A DNA stretch of 34,150 nt from Bipolaris cookei (GCA_002286855.1 NRSV01000123.1:12044-46193); one strand, 5' to 3'; shown: positions 18,145 through 29,792, counted from the first letter of the stretch. The notes: generated by a model not told the origin, from the sequence alone. Made by a program: numbers and translations.

Positions 18145-20643
18145 CAGACTTGCTATCAGTCAGGTAACTCAGTCAGTTCTCGAGGTCGCTGGACGTCAGT
18201 CCAGTCAGTTCAGAGGCCTCCAGACTGACTTAACTGACTGACGTTGGACTGACGTTGGCTATTTCTGAAGCAGAATTTCGCAGTCGTGATAGCCACATCT
18301 AGTGCGGCTTCGAAGCCACGCTAGTCCTAGATATATAGACACTAATCAGTCCTATATGAGTTAGCAGGTGTAGCTTCGAGCTAATCAGAACTTGTGGAGG
18401 TGCGCTAGCCGCATCTAGCAAGCCTTTCGCGTCACGTCGCGTCTGCTATACATACGACACTATAACTACCATACTACTAACTATTGCTATAACACTTTGT
18501 AGGTTACTTCATGTCTACTCCCTCTAATTCAGGCTTTCGCCGCCTTACAGAATACGACAAGCACAATTCTCCTCTACCATCGCTATCGAACACGCCAACC
18601 GTTGGCGATACTGCGAGTGAGGCACAGCCTGATGAGCCAGTAGCAGTACAGGCGAATTTCCCCAACGACGGCGACGACGACAAAAACTACGACGGGCTTG
18701 ATTTTGGGCGTGTGCCGTACCTTGAGCGGCGCCAAGTTGAGCGCAATAGTCGCGGTGGGCCAAAAAGCTGGATTTACCGCCATGGCTGGGCCGTCTGGCA
18801 CCGCAAGTACAAGAAGAACTACTGGCTTTGTCGGTACTGCCATCAACGACGGAAGCAGGAGGCTTGCTACGAGGCTGACAGCACTACAAATGCCGGTCGA
18901 CACCTCTCAAGCAACAAGCCTGGGCACTCACACGGACCCAACGGACCTATACCAATTGCTAGCCGGGAGGGCAATATTATAGGTGCGCTCGCAAAGTCCC
19001 AAGTACATATCATGAGGTCTAAAGGGATAGAAGTGTCGCAAGAGGTGGCAAACGAGATGGCAGCAAGCTTTTCAATCTCTCGATTTCAGGACGCGCTGAA
19101 GGACTGGGTAGTCGCGGACAACCAGAGTCTTCGCGTAATAGAAACGCCGCAATTTCAAGCCATGATTGCGGCCGTGAACCTGCTAGCCGAAACCCTCATT
19201 TGGCGTAGCTACTAAACGCTCCGCGATCATATTATTGCTGAGTACAACACATACACACCAGAGGTTGCTAACTACCTTCGCGAAGCTTGGTCACTTATAC
19301 ACGTGTCATTTGACAACTAGACTTCAACTGATGCGCAGTATGCTTTTACTGGTCTCTGCGTACATTACCTCAACGGTGAGGGCAAGCTAGTTGACCATCT
19401 GCTTGGGTTGCCTGAGTTACACGGAGCGCACACTGGCAGTAATATTGCCGCTGTTGCAACAACAATACTTCGGCTATTTGGCATTGACAATAAGAGCGTT
19501 GGGTACTTTGTGCTTGACAATGCAAGTAACAATGATACTGCAGTTGAGTCCTTAGCAGGGGAGTTTGGCTTTATCTCAAGCGAGCGGCGGCTGCGGTGCT
19601 GCTGCCATATACTTAACATAAGCGCGCAATTAGTAATTTGGGGCAAAGACCGTAGCGCGTACGAGAATGACGCCGCTTACCTTGAGGACGAGGAGAAGTA
19701 CATGGATGAGTGGCGCAAACACGGTCCCATCGGTGTCCTCTTTGACGTGATTGCGTCTATCTGCACACCTCAAACTCGACAACTACTAGATCGCCTACAG
19801 CGCGAGGAGGCAGAGTCTTTAGTTGTTACACCTCACATCCGGCAGCTTGTTAAGTCTGTCAAGACGCGTTGGAATAGCTATTTTAGTACGTTTGTGCGCG
19901 CAGCTGAGCTACACGGCCCTATCGATAGCTATATTGAGTGTAAAATTGAGGAGCATAGTGCTGCAACAGCACCCTCACGACGCCGGAAGAATCGCGAGCA
20001 GCTCCCTGCTGCGCAGCCACGACTATACATACGGGAAGGCGGTCTAAGCGGTAAAGACTGGGCGACAATAACAGAGTACATTCAACTCCTTGAGCCATTT
20101 GCCGAAGCTACACGGCTACTTGAAGGTCGTGGCCGACACGGCCGCCACGGCGCTATTTGGGAAGTTCTAGTAACATTTGAGTGGCTTCTTGACCAACTTG
20201 AGGCTCTCAAAGACCGTCTTAAGGATGTGAATTACGAAGATCCTAACGCACCTGAAGATCATCTCGTTACGAACGTTAACCTTGCGCACTGTAAGCTTGC
20301 TGAGTACTACGCAAAATTTGACAACGCGCCCGTCTACTACACTGCTACGATACTACACCCGCACTACAAGCACCACCTCTCAGCGCTCTGGAAGGTACCC
20401 GACACCCATGTTACTGCCCGTGACGGTGTTCACTATCGCGACGGCTGGCTTGATAATAACTACCGAGCATTTCTGCGCATGTGGCAGGGGCGAAATGACG
20501 CCGCAGCTATTCCAACTCAGACAGTGACGCCGCCGCGTAAGAAGTCCCGGCTAGGGTTGTCAACATCGCGATCAGCTTTTCTGCAGTCGTCTATCGAGCA
20601 AAGTATGCGGCAGGTAGAGGCAAGCCTTGCGGAGGATGAGTAC
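18145..20643 (+). mobile_element. hAT element copy 2: 5' terminus present, 3' part removed by another hAT
   Basis: 5' terminus CAGACTTGCTATCAGTCAG at 18145-18163, then ACTGACT subterminal repeats to about 18255 and an untranslated leader to 18510. The 8 bases before it (TACGAGAG) are the expected target duplication; the right partner is lost. It is an inverted near-identical copy of 12772-14571 over its shared part. At 20644 a different hAT terminus (CAGGGCTCGCAATGG) starts. Confidence 0.88.
18511..20643 (+). pseudogene. hAT transposase with BED finger, two stops, C-terminus missing
   Basis: The ATG at 18511 begins a Ser/Asp-rich N-terminus. A BED-type zinc finger follows (SWIYRHGWAVWHRKYKKNYW, CRYCHQRRK, then a histidine pair in GRHLSSNKPGHSH), then the same catalytic core as copy 1 (VLDNASNNDTAVESLAGEFG, RRLRCCCHILNISAQLVIWG, KTRWNSYFSTF). 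Breaks: TAA at 19213-19215 (Gln CAA in copy 1) and TAG at 19318-19320 (Trp TGG in copy 1); both fit C-to-T at CpA on one strand. A codon in the CCCRH motif is also missing. The reading ends at DEY where the next hAT is inserted, so the hATC dimerisation block is absent. It supplies the N-terminus that copy 1 lacks. Confidence 0.9.
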
Positions 20644-23340
20644 CAGGGCTCGCAATGGTTCAAAATCAAATCAAAGCTTGATTGATTTGATTTGAATAGC
20701 TTGATTTGTTTTTGATTCGAGCGAAGCTTGAATAACTTGCTTTGAATTGAATAACTTGATTTGATTTGAAAATTGCATGGCATAACCTTGTTAGCTACTT
20801 AGAATAAGACGCTGAGTGCGTCGGACAGATAGCCCAGCGACTCTATTGGTCAAGCTAACTATCCAATTCTCGCCACGTCCGCTTCACGCTTTATGCCTTT
20901 AGAAACATATTTAATCCACTTCTACCGTACACTGTAATAGTGCACACAACGTTTTGTTACAATACATTCTTTGTTAGCATGACATCAGTATCTTCTGACT
21001 CGCTTACGAGCTTATCTAATCTGCCTTTGTCGCCAACATGCGAACGTGAATATGCCATTCCGCATAGCTTCGATATTAATACCCGATTTTGCGGCGGCTA
21101 TCTGCTCCGACGTCAGTTTGCACATAAGCACTCTCGACAACGCCGAAGTTGGATCTACAATCATGGCGCTCTCGTCTATCACCCATTGAACCCAAACAAA
21201 GATCGATGGATTTGTACCCACTGTAATAGTGCTGGTTATGAGACTACCTTTGATCCAGTATCCTCAACAGCAGCAGCAGCGCATCTATTCCGAAAGCATA
21301 ACATTAGCCAAGTAGAGCGAGACAACTTACCCAATACATATGACCCACTCGGCCTCAACAGCAGTGTTGAAGACAACAGGATCAGTACCTTGAATGCTCA
21401 AATTAGGGCTATGGATGAGCGCCTGCGTACGTTTACGAACATTGACTTCCTTGACTTCCAGCGGAGGCTAGTTGATTGGGTGATCCTTAACAATCAAAGT
21501 TATGCTGGAGCTTCGTCATTACAAGCGAGAGAGCTTTTCAAGTCCCTCAATCCAGAAATCGATAACAGGTTCTTATATCATAGTGGTAACTCTATCAAGC
21601 GACTAATTAAGGCTCACTATAGCTATGGTAAGCGTAGTCGCCCTTTCTTCCCTTCTTTTAACTCTATAGACTAACTAGTTACTAAAGCTATTGGTGTACT
21701 TCATTGCTCTATTCAAGCCGCACGATCGAAGATATCGCTTAGCTTCGATATCTGGTCATCGTACAATCACCTCTCCTTCCTTGGCGTTGAAGCCCACTAC
21801 CTGAATAACGAATACGAGCGAGTTGACGTCCTTATCGCCCTTCGACAGATCCACGGCCGTCACACTGGAGAGGCTATCTGCAACCTTATACACACAATCT
21901 GTAATGAGCACGGAATTGATAGCAGTAACATTGGCTATATTGTTAGCGACAACGCCTACAATAACGACGCTGCCTGCCGGCTTCTTGGAGACGTGTTCTC
22001 TTTCGACTGGCGACATCGTCGTTTACGGTGCGGAGGCCATATTATCAACCTTGCAGCTCAATCAGCCTTAACCTACAAGCCTAGCGCATCTACAAAGAGG
22101 AAGTTGAATGAGGATGCCCTTAATGACGAGCGAGTTGAGGACGTTGCTAGGCAGAACGACCGGGATACTCAGTTGCTTGCCACCGCTTTCAAGCCAGTGG
22201 ATCCACAAGACGAAGGGTCTCTTCAGGTACAGCAGGCTGAGTGGAGGAAAAGGGGATCCATTGGCAAGGCCCATAACATTGTCAACCACATTTGTGCTTC
22301 AGACCAGCGGAGAGAGAACTTTAGAAAGGCTCAGAAGGAGGTTGAAGGTCAGGCAGAGGTTAGAAAGATCTTCTCGCTAGTCTGCGACGGTGGTGTGCGC
22401 TGGAACTCATCATATCATATGATACATAGGCGTAAGTTCTGTGTTAGGGGATCACTAAGGCCGCTACATTGAGTACTAACTCTAGTACAGTACTTAAGCT
22501 TCGAAAGTCAGTTGACTTCCACCTCTTCGAACTCGAACAAGCTGGCGACGAGCTTGTTAGCTATGATCGGCTTACTAACGCTGACTGGGACACACTGCGA
22601 TCGAAGCGCTGCTTAAACCACTCTACCTATCAACGAAAAGACTAGAAGGCCAGAAGGTGAACATCTCGACTTGGCTAGACGAGATCGAGAAGCTCCTCGA
22701 GTACTATGAACAGTGGACAGAGCGAAGCAAGAGACAGCCCCAGCCAAGTAAGGAGGTAAAGCAATTTGCAGCTTTGGTCTGGGCAAAGCTCGACTTCTAC
22801 TACAGGGTTTCGGACCAAACACCAGCCTACACTGCAGCTCGGATCCTTAATCCCAACATTAATTGGCGAGGCCTCCAGAAACGATGGGAGGGTCGATCTG
22901 GGTGGCTCAGCAGCGCTCAAAAGCGTTTTGAAATGCTGTGCAAGTCTTATGATACTAGATCTATCAATACTGACGTTGATGTAGAGCCGTCAATCGTTAC
23001 TAGAGCTACTCAGGTTGCTCAATCGCAGGCGAATGTCCTTATCACAGAGAATCCATTTGACGATGACCTCCTCTTCTCCGACGACTACGTTCCTTCCGAA
23101 CCTGATACTGAAACACTTGCACAAGAGCTTGACCGTTACTACACAACACCAAAGGTACCACGGCGGGATGGCATAACAATTGATAGAGCCACTGGCAAAC
23201 GCAAGGTTGTGAAGGAGCCAATAGATCTCATCACTTGGTGACACAATAACAAGGAGCGCTTTCCTACACTGCATAAGGTAGCGCTTGATATTTTTGCTGC
23301 ACCGGCAATGAGTTCAGACCTAGAGCGTCAATTTAGTGAG
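20644..23340 (+). mobile_element. Third hAT family, 5' terminus present, 3' end removed by a Copia element
   Basis: Terminus CAGGGCTCGCAATGGTTCAA at 20644; the 8 bases before it (ATGAGTAC) are the expected target duplication. 20665-20770 is an AT-rich array of TTGATTTGA / CTTGATT / CAAGCTT units, as in hAT subterminal regions. The element is cut at 23340 in the conserved C-terminal ERQFSE motif by the Copia LTR; no remainder follows at 28523. Confidence 0.82.
20979..23340 (+). pseudogene. hAT transposase (third family) with one intron, stops and a frameshift
   Basis: The ATG at 20979 begins a Ser-rich N-terminus. A BED-like finger follows (SWIYNHGALVYHPLNPNKDR, ICTHCNSAGYET, AAAHLFRKH), then the catalytic core SLSFDIWSSYNHLSFLGVEA and IGYIVSDNAYNNDAACRLLG, the RRLRCGGHIINLAAQ motif, and the C-terminal AAPAMSSDLERQFSE. 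Intron 22432-22490 (59 bp) has ideal fungal signals: GTAAGT, TACTAAC branch site, TACAG. Breaks: TAA at 21672-21674, a frame change near 22593 before IEALLKPLYL, and TGA at 23239-23241 before HNNKERFP. Sequence is unlike hAT copies 1 and 2 outside the family motifs. Confidence 0.85.
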
Positions 23341-23761
23341 TGTCAAAGTGTAGGGTGCTGCTTGTTCTACTATCGACTCAGAGGTAGAGGTCTCTGCCTT
23401 CTACTTGTCCGTAGTAGACTCAGAGCCAGCTTGATCGAGAGATTCTAGAGAGAGAAGATATGTGCTAGGGAAGAAACACTAATTGATTGATCGTTGGTAG
23501 TGTGAATTGATCTTGTGTGAAGTGCTCTGTCTTCTATCTACTTGCTATCTGTTGTAGCGATAAGCTAGCTCTGAGTATACTACGACAAGTAGGATGCGGA
23601 GTCCTCTACCTCTGAGTCGATAGTAGATCAAGCAGTCTCTACGATCTTTGACAGATTATAGTCTTGATAGATCGACTATAGACTTGATTGATCGCAGAGT
23701 CCGGGTGTGGACTGCGCATCCGGATTCTGTCGTGGAATAGTTGAGTAGCTTATCTACAACA
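23341..23761 (-). repeat. Copia 3' LTR (421 bp) with a nested mini-LTR-like segment
   Basis: On plus it starts TGTCAAAGTGTAGGG and ends TATCTACAACA. Positions 23550-23653 hold a 104-bp segment that itself starts TGTTGTAG and ends CTTTGACA, i.e. with LTR-like ends, in opposite orientation to the host LTR. Outer parts match the other two LTRs closely. Confidence 0.88.
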
Positions 23762-23773
23762 CGCCCCCTTAAG

Positions 23774-26700
23774 CTAGGAAGCTGTAATATGAGATATATC
23801 TACTAGATTTGATCCGATTATAAAGTCTCGAGTCTTATCAGTGCTTGTTGCTTTAGTGAGACAGTCGGCTAGTAGGAAGCTGGTGTTTTGGTATACTAGC
23901 TGGATCTGTTTTGTCTCTACCTTCTCTCGAATGAAGTAGTATTGGATGTCGATATGCTTTGTCCTGGCGTGATAGGTAGGATTTTTGGTGAGTTGGATCG
24001 CGCTTTGGCTGTCCGAGTATATCGTAGTGGCAGTCTTGTCGGCATCTAGAAGTATTGGATATAGAGCTTTGATCTCTTTGAGAAACTGATTGAGATATAT
24101 GCTCTGTTTGGCCGCTTCTCGATAGGCCATAAACTCGGCTTCTGCGCTTGAAAGTGCCACTGTCGGCTGCAGTTTTGATAGCCAAGAAATCGCGCAGTTG
24201 CTCTTGTTTGACTGGAGCAGAAATATATATCCGGTGGTGGATCTTCTGCTATCGAAGTCGCCCCCCCAATCTGCATCAGTAGATCCAGTCAGCTTGATCA
24301 AATCTGGGCTGATTGGTGCAGATTGACTATCTGTATTGAGATGATAGAGCAGTCCTAGCTGTTTTGACTGGGATAGGTATCCCCATAGATAGTCTAGGCT
24401 GCTGAAATGCTCGGGGCTTGGATTGGCCATGAATCTGGATAGAAGATTGACTGCGTAGGTAATATCCGGCCGAGTAAAAATGGAAAGGTAGATGAGAGAA
24501 CCGATTTGCTGCTGGAAGCTATTGGTCGCTTTTGGAGTAGCTGATTGGCTGTTTTTACTAAGTTTGATGTTTTGTTGTAGTGGAGTAGATCTAGGCTTGA
24601 TTTCTGCCTTGCCAAATCTAGTTAGCAGTCTCTGGAGATAGCCCTCTTGGGTAATATAGATCGACTGGTTTGATCTAATCACTTGAACACCAAGAAACTC
24701 TGAGACATCTCCTAGATTCTTGATTTCTAGATTTGATATCTTTAATAGATCTTTGAACAGCTGTTTGATTTTCTGCTCTTCTTCTCCAAAAATGAGCAGA
24801 TCATCCACATGGGTGGCTATTATGATCTTCTGTTCGATATTGATATAGGTAGCAGTATCGATAGATAGAGCTCGATAGCCTAGTTGGCTTAGTAAGCTTG
24901 AAAGAAGCTTTTGCCACTGTCTGCTGGCTTGTTTTAGGCCGTAGAGAGCCTTGTTGAGTAGACAGACATGATGTGGATAGCGCTGATCTTGGAATCCTTC
25001 CGGCTGCTCGATATATATCGTCGCATCGATCAAAGCGTTCGGGAAAGCTTGTTTGACATCCCAGCTTTTGATATGCCAGTTTTGGGCTGCTGATATGGCT
25101 AGTAGTAGTCGGATTAGATCAGGCCGAGTAGTATTGGCAAATGTCTCGTAGTAGTTGATGCCAAACTCTTGCTGAAAACCCTTAGCTACCCATCGAGCTT
25201 TGAAGATAAAGTCGTTATTTTGCCGGTATTTCTTGTTGAGTACCCAGCGTCCTTTGAGCACTGGATATTCAGATGGCCTCGGCACTAGCGTCCAGGTGTT
25301 ATTCTTCTGCAGCTGATCTATCTCTGATTGCATCGCTGCGAGATACTGATCCCGATCTTGATGTTTGAGTACCTGGGAGTAGTTGTTTGGATCAGTGATA
25401 TCCTTAGAGGTAAATAAAACTTCCTCTAGGATAACATCCTCTGGTGAAGCTTCTGGTGGAGCTATTTGATCGGTGGATAGAGCTGATTCGGTTGTTCTAG
25501 CTCTCTGTTTGATCAAAACGATTGGATTTCTTCCAACGACTCTCATGGAGTTATTTGGTGGATTTGACCGACTAGTGTCTTGCTCAGTGTCTATCTCCGT
25601 ATTTGGCTTCATATTCTGCTCTTCGTCTAGCTCTAGTTCTTGATCAGGAGCTTGATCATGGAAAACTCCTTCTAGTATTTGAACGTCTCGAGCAGTGGTG
25701 ACTTTGTTTGATTTGATATCGATCAGACGATATAGATTTTGGCTAATATATCCAACAAGATAGTATTGCTGGACTCGTGGATCTAGTTTGCCAAGAAACT
25801 CTTTCGGCTCTTTTCGATATACTAGAGATCCCCAAATTCTAACATTGCTGACGTCTGGTCTATATCCATATTTGGCTTCAAATGGCGTTTTGAATCCAAT
25901 CGAGCTGTGCGGCGTTCTGTTGTATAGATAGACTGCCGCCAATAGAGCTTCTGCCCAAAGCTTGTTAGGCATTTTGGCTTCAAATAGCAGAGCTCTGATC
26001 TTATCAAATAGAGTTCGATTGATCCGCTCGGCTCCGCCTTTGCCTTCTGGATTGAATGGGGGAGTAAATCGGAATCTAAATCCTTTTCTAGTAGCCAGCT
26101 TTTGGAGTTCTCGAGTGTCTAGCTCGTTGTCTGATTGGATCAATTTGATCTGTTTTGAGTCTTGAACTTCTACTCTCTTGACGAAAGCTTTGACTGGCTG
26201 GACTAGCTCTGATCTAGATGTGAGTAAGTCTACTTCTAGATATTTAGTGTGGTAGTCTAGAAAGGTGATATAATACCGATAGCCCTTATTAGTCTTTGGC
26301 TTGATCGGCCCCCCTAGATCGCAGTAGATCAGATCGCCAAATTCGTGGACTGCTGTCGATACTGGATCTCTGCTTGTTTTGCTAGTAAATTTGCTTCTTA
26401 GGCAAGTCTCGCAGTCGCTGAAACCAGTGTTGGTTTTGATATTTGATTTAATGCCTTTGGTGTTCTCACTTAGCTTATTCAAGCTAGTTTTAACAATATG
26501 GCCAAAACGTCGGTGCAGAAGAGATATTTGATCGTATGGCTTAGGCTGATCTGATTTGTTTGATTGGCATGATTGGCTGATCTCAGCTGTCAGCTCTGTA
26601 TTGTATGCCTCTGCATGGATCTGACTGCTTCTTTGGATATCGCTGATTTCAGTAAATATAGCGATATTACTAGAGTACTGCCCTTTGGCTAGAATTTTGC

Positions 26701-27895
26701 CCGATTGGCTGATGAGACTTCTTCTCTTTGAGAATTTGAATTCAGCTCCCTTTTTGACTGCTTGATAGAGACTTAGAAGATTGACTTTGAAGACTGGTAC
26801 TAGTAGAACTTCTTTGAGTACTACTGACTCGCCAGTACTAGTAAACATGATTGGAACTTCTCCTTTGGCTGTTGCTGGTAGGAGGGTTGCTGTGTTGCCC
26901 CATTTTATATATATGTTGCTGACTTTAGTGAGATTTCTGAAAAGATCTCGATCAAACCAAATATGAGCGCTGGCACCGCTATCTAGTATCAACTCAATAG
27001 ACTTGGAAGACTCGGTGGATAGCGCAGCTTTGATATCGGCGGTATTTGGATCGACTGAAGACTACTGTCGATAGAGCTGTCTCAGACTTCTGATGTGTCC
27101 GACTGGGTCGTTTGCTGGATCTTTCTGCCAGCATTGATCGACTAGGTGTCCCTTTCTCTTGCAGTAAGAGCACTGTTTTGGACTTTTAATTGATTTTGGC
27201 GTGTTCAAGGACATTTCAATGTCGTTTGACGGTGGGGGTTGATTGGAGCTGTTGATTTGACTCCTTTTATATGGTCTGTAGCTCTTCTGGTGAGAGCTAT
27301 TTCTGATCGATTTCTGACGTCTAGGCTCGTCTAATATGTGGCTTCAGAGTGCTTCTAGATCGACTTCCTTGTCTGATCTGTAGTCTTGAGAGATAGCTGT
27401 CACTAGATAACTAAAGTCCGAGCTTAGATAATTAAAGTCCGAACTTAGATTATTAAGTATTAGCGCAGCAACAAATCTGTTTGGTAGAGCTAACTTCCGG
27501 CTCTCTAGACTCAAGAAGAGTCTATTGACTTTCTGGAGATAGGCTTCCACATTGTTTTGGCACTGCTGCAAAGTAGTGTTGATTAGATCTTGGCAGATCA
27601 AGAAGTCAGAGCTGAATCCTTTTGTGCTGTAGAGCTTTGAGAGGTGATTCCAAAGGAAATATGGATTTTTAATGTCCTTTGACTGCAGTAGAGGCCCATC
27701 TTCAAGGCTGAGTCGTAGGATCGACAGAGCTTTGGATTCTGAGTCTTTGAGCTTCTGATATTTCTCGGGATATGCTTCTTGAGTAAACTGCATTGGATTA
27801 ATCGTCATGATCTCCATGCAGTCTTGCTGTATGAGAACTGCCTCGATCCGCAGTACCCACATGTCATAGTTAGACCTGCCTTTGAGCTTCGGCAA
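23774..27895 (-). pseudogene. Copia gag-pol, one frame with two stops; pol itself open over 1072 codons
   Basis: The frame is continuous from 27895 to 23774 (about 1373 codons). Gag (27344-27895): LPKLKGRSNYDMWVLRIEAV, then a linker and the CCHC knuckle CSYCKRKGHLVDQC. Pol: protease ILDSGASAHIW, integrase HHCC (LLHRRFGHIVK, CETCLRSKF) and core with FGDLIYCDLGG, IQSDNE and NPEGKGGAERINRTL, RT with RWVLNKKYRQNNDFIFKARW and THVDDLLIFG, RNase H with STDADWGGDFDSRRS. Stops: TGA 27344-27346 between gag and the knuckle and TAG 27062-27064 before the protease (probable CAG). The pol region is otherwise intact, in contrast to the decayed DNA transposons. The gag start is unclear: no ATG upstream, first ATG at 27895. 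Confidence 0.92.
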
Positions 27896-28155
27896 TCTAA
27901 ATATGCTGTTATCCGCAATTTTGATCTACTAGTATAGATATAGGCTAAATAGATATCGATAGTCTAGAGTATGCAGTTACTGTTCTTAATATGAAGAACT
28001 CTGGCTGCTAGTTGATCGATTTGATCAATCCTATCACTAGCTTGGCAAATTTTTAACCCTAGCTCTTACTAAAAGACTAGCTAGATTCAGACTAGCTCTT
28101 ATTTCGGAATATGGTGGTCTAAGTCATGATATCTAGAGTCTCTGATAAATAGACG

Positions 28156-28175
28156 CGTGATCCGGACTCATAACC
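28156..28175 (-). promoter_or_regulatory. Copia primer-binding site resembling an internal Met-tRNA segment
   Basis: Immediately inside the 5' LTR the coding strand reads GGTTATGAGTCCGGATCACG. Its complement contains ACTCATAACC, i.e. an anticodon loop with CAT as in Met-tRNA. Many Copia elements prime from a half-tRNA cut in the anticodon stem-loop of initiator Met-tRNA; this sequence and its position fit that mode. Inference from sequence and known Copia biology. Confidence 0.55.
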
Positions 28176-28522
28176 TGTCAAAGTGAAGGGTGCTGCTTGT
28201 TCCACTATCGACTCAGAAGTAGAGGTCTCTGCCTTCTACTTGTCCGAAGTAGACTCAGAGCCAGCTTGATTGAGAGATTCTAGAGGGAGAAGATATGTGC
28301 TAGGAAGAAACACTAATTGATTGATCGTTGGTAGTGTGGATTGATCTTATGTGAAGTTCTCTGTCTTCTATCTTATGTGTATAGATGTGTGGTCTGTTTT
28401 AGATATTTGATGTGCATTATATTCTTGATAGATCGACTATAGACTTGATTGATCGCAGAGTCCGGGTGTGGACTGCGCATCCGGATTCTGTCGTGGAATA
28501 GCTGAGTAGCTTATCTACAACA
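28176..28522 (-). repeat. Copia 5' LTR (347 bp)
   Basis: On plus it starts TGTCAAAGTGAAGGG and ends TATCTACAACA at 28522. Outer parts agree with 23341-23761; the centre (about 28370-28425) is a different, shorter module. Confidence 0.88.
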
Positions 28523-29118
28523 ATAATTAGTTTTCTTCTCACGTGTATTATCTTTTTGATATAGTAAAGCAATATTCCTAAGTGAAATGATTAGCGCTGT
28601 AGACTATGCAAAGTACGACCAATTTTGGAGTCTCGCATTTTTGTCCAGCAGGTAACACTTACTCTCTACCCTAGTGTGTATCACTCCTACTAGCGGCCCA
28701 CATGGTAACTGCGGCCTGTTACTATGATAAAAGGGCCGTGGTAATCAAGTCTACCGTAGTCTGTAATCGGATTGTTGTATAAGGAAAGTTTCTCTAGCAC
28801 GGTGAAACAGTTCTCCAGTTTCCACTTCAGTACAGCGGCGTCTATGAATTATCCTATTGGTTGCCTACATAGTGGCGCTTATTATTTCTTGAGCAGAAAG
28901 ACACGGAATGGAAGAAGTTTTTCAAATCATGTGTCTTGGCAGCTGTTACTACTATATGCGATCTAGTGACTTGTCTGGAATTGGAATAACACAGCCTATT
29001 ATTTGGGATTAGCTCTGTAAATATTTTACAGATATCTAGACTTGTTCCTACCTCTTTGCTGGCTATAAAGATTCAAGATTCGTCCAATTCGTTCACATTG
29101 CCCTCTCAGAGAACCAAG
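28523..29118. promoter_or_regulatory. Upstream region of the UstYa-like gene
   Basis: About 600 bases between the Copia LTR and the UstYa-like ATG. TATAAA at 29064-29069 lies about 50 bases before the ATG at 29119. No other gene was recognised; a 64-codon ATG frame at about 28820-28966 has no domain and is probably chance. The hAT interrupted at 23340 does not resume here. Confidence 0.5.
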
Positions 29119-29792
29119 ATGTTCTCGATATATTCGGCATCCCAACATCGTGGCGTATTAGGCTGCCTGATGGCAGTACTGAGCGTAGGCCTCGTCTTGA
29201 ATTCAGGCGCTCTCATCTACTCCCTTCGTATCTTGAAGCGAGGAACGCAACAATACAGTACGAAAGATTTGAGCATTGATATGGAGTTTGAACTGACGTT
29301 GTAGCCTACCTAGAAGGTGATCGACCTCGCGAGCTCCCCATCAATGTCCGCACCATCCAGAATCACTTCCACGACGACCCAGTCCACTACAGGCTGGACG
29401 GGAATGCATCGTGGGATGAATGGAATGCACTTCGTCCTCCTGGCTCAGGCTATGTCTTCCTAGGGGAAGAGTACTATCCATTCGATGTATCAATGTGGCA
29501 CCAGATACACTGCCTTAACCGTCTACGTGCCGTGCTCCTCAATGGAGACGATGGATCTGATCACACAGAACATTGTTTCCACTACCTACGGGAGAGTATT
29601 CTCTGTGCCGCTGACACAACTCTTGAACCAGGCGGTACCAGCAGGTTGTTAGCGAACGGAGACAAAGTTGCCACAGGTATAAGAACCGACCATACCTGCC
29701 GGGATTGGAAACAGGTTTATGATTGGATGGCGAAAGAATATGAAAAGTGGACGCCCGACATGCATCGAAGGTTCAAAGAGTCGTCTCATTGA
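29119..29792 (+). CDS. UstYa-like (DUF3328) protein, two exons
   Basis: Exon 1 is 29119-29257, intron 29258-29304 (47 bp, GTACGA donor, AACTGAC branch, TTGTAG acceptor), exon 2 29305-29792; about 208 residues, normal for the family. An N-terminal transmembrane segment (GCLMAVLSVGLVLNSGALIY) is followed by a luminal domain. The two family signatures are present: HQIHCLNRLR (HxxHC) and HCFHYLRESILCAADTTLEP. The splice restores the typical Tyr-containing stretch before LEGDRPRELP. UstYa/Yb proteins act in the cyclisation or oxidation steps of dikaritin RiPPs (ustiloxin, phomopsin, asperipin), and paralogs occur in other secondary-metabolite clusters. The frame is intact. It faces the tyrosinase gene 840 bp away (convergent). 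The upstream open frame from 29056 lacks an ATG and overlaps the TATA box, so 29119 is preferred. Confidence 0.87.

Larger units (their letters stand above)
23341..28522 (-). mobile_element. Copia-type LTR retrotransposon, full length with non-matching LTRs
   Basis: From left: 3' LTR 23341-23761, polypurine tract (CCCCCTT on plus, 23764-23770), gag-pol 23774-27895, leader, primer site, 5' LTR 28176-28522. Domain order protease, integrase, RT, RNase H is that of Ty1/Copia. Flanks GTGAG (left) and ATAAT (right) do not match, and the LTRs differ in length and central sequence, so this is not a simple undisturbed insertion; recombination between two elements is the likely cause. Confidence 0.9.

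Noticed and set aside
18545..18903. Minus-strand open frames within the hAT N-terminus
   Set aside because: They are antisense shadows of the BED-finger coding region.
20665..20770. Satellite or origin because of the AT-rich TTGATTTGA array
   Set aside because: It lies just inside a hAT terminus and fits a subterminal region.
23550..23653. A clean nested solo LTR with target duplication
   Set aside because: The ends look LTR-like, but flanking pentamers (CTATC / GATTA) do not match and the other LTRs do not show an empty site, so it is reported as a mosaic module only.
28820..28966. Small gene upstream of the UstYa-like gene
   Set aside because: No domain, no signal peptide, no splice logic; likely chance.
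29258..29304. Frameshift in the UstYa-like gene
   Set aside because: A 47-bp intron with good donor, branch and acceptor sites joins the two parts in frame and restores the family sequence, so no mutation is needed.
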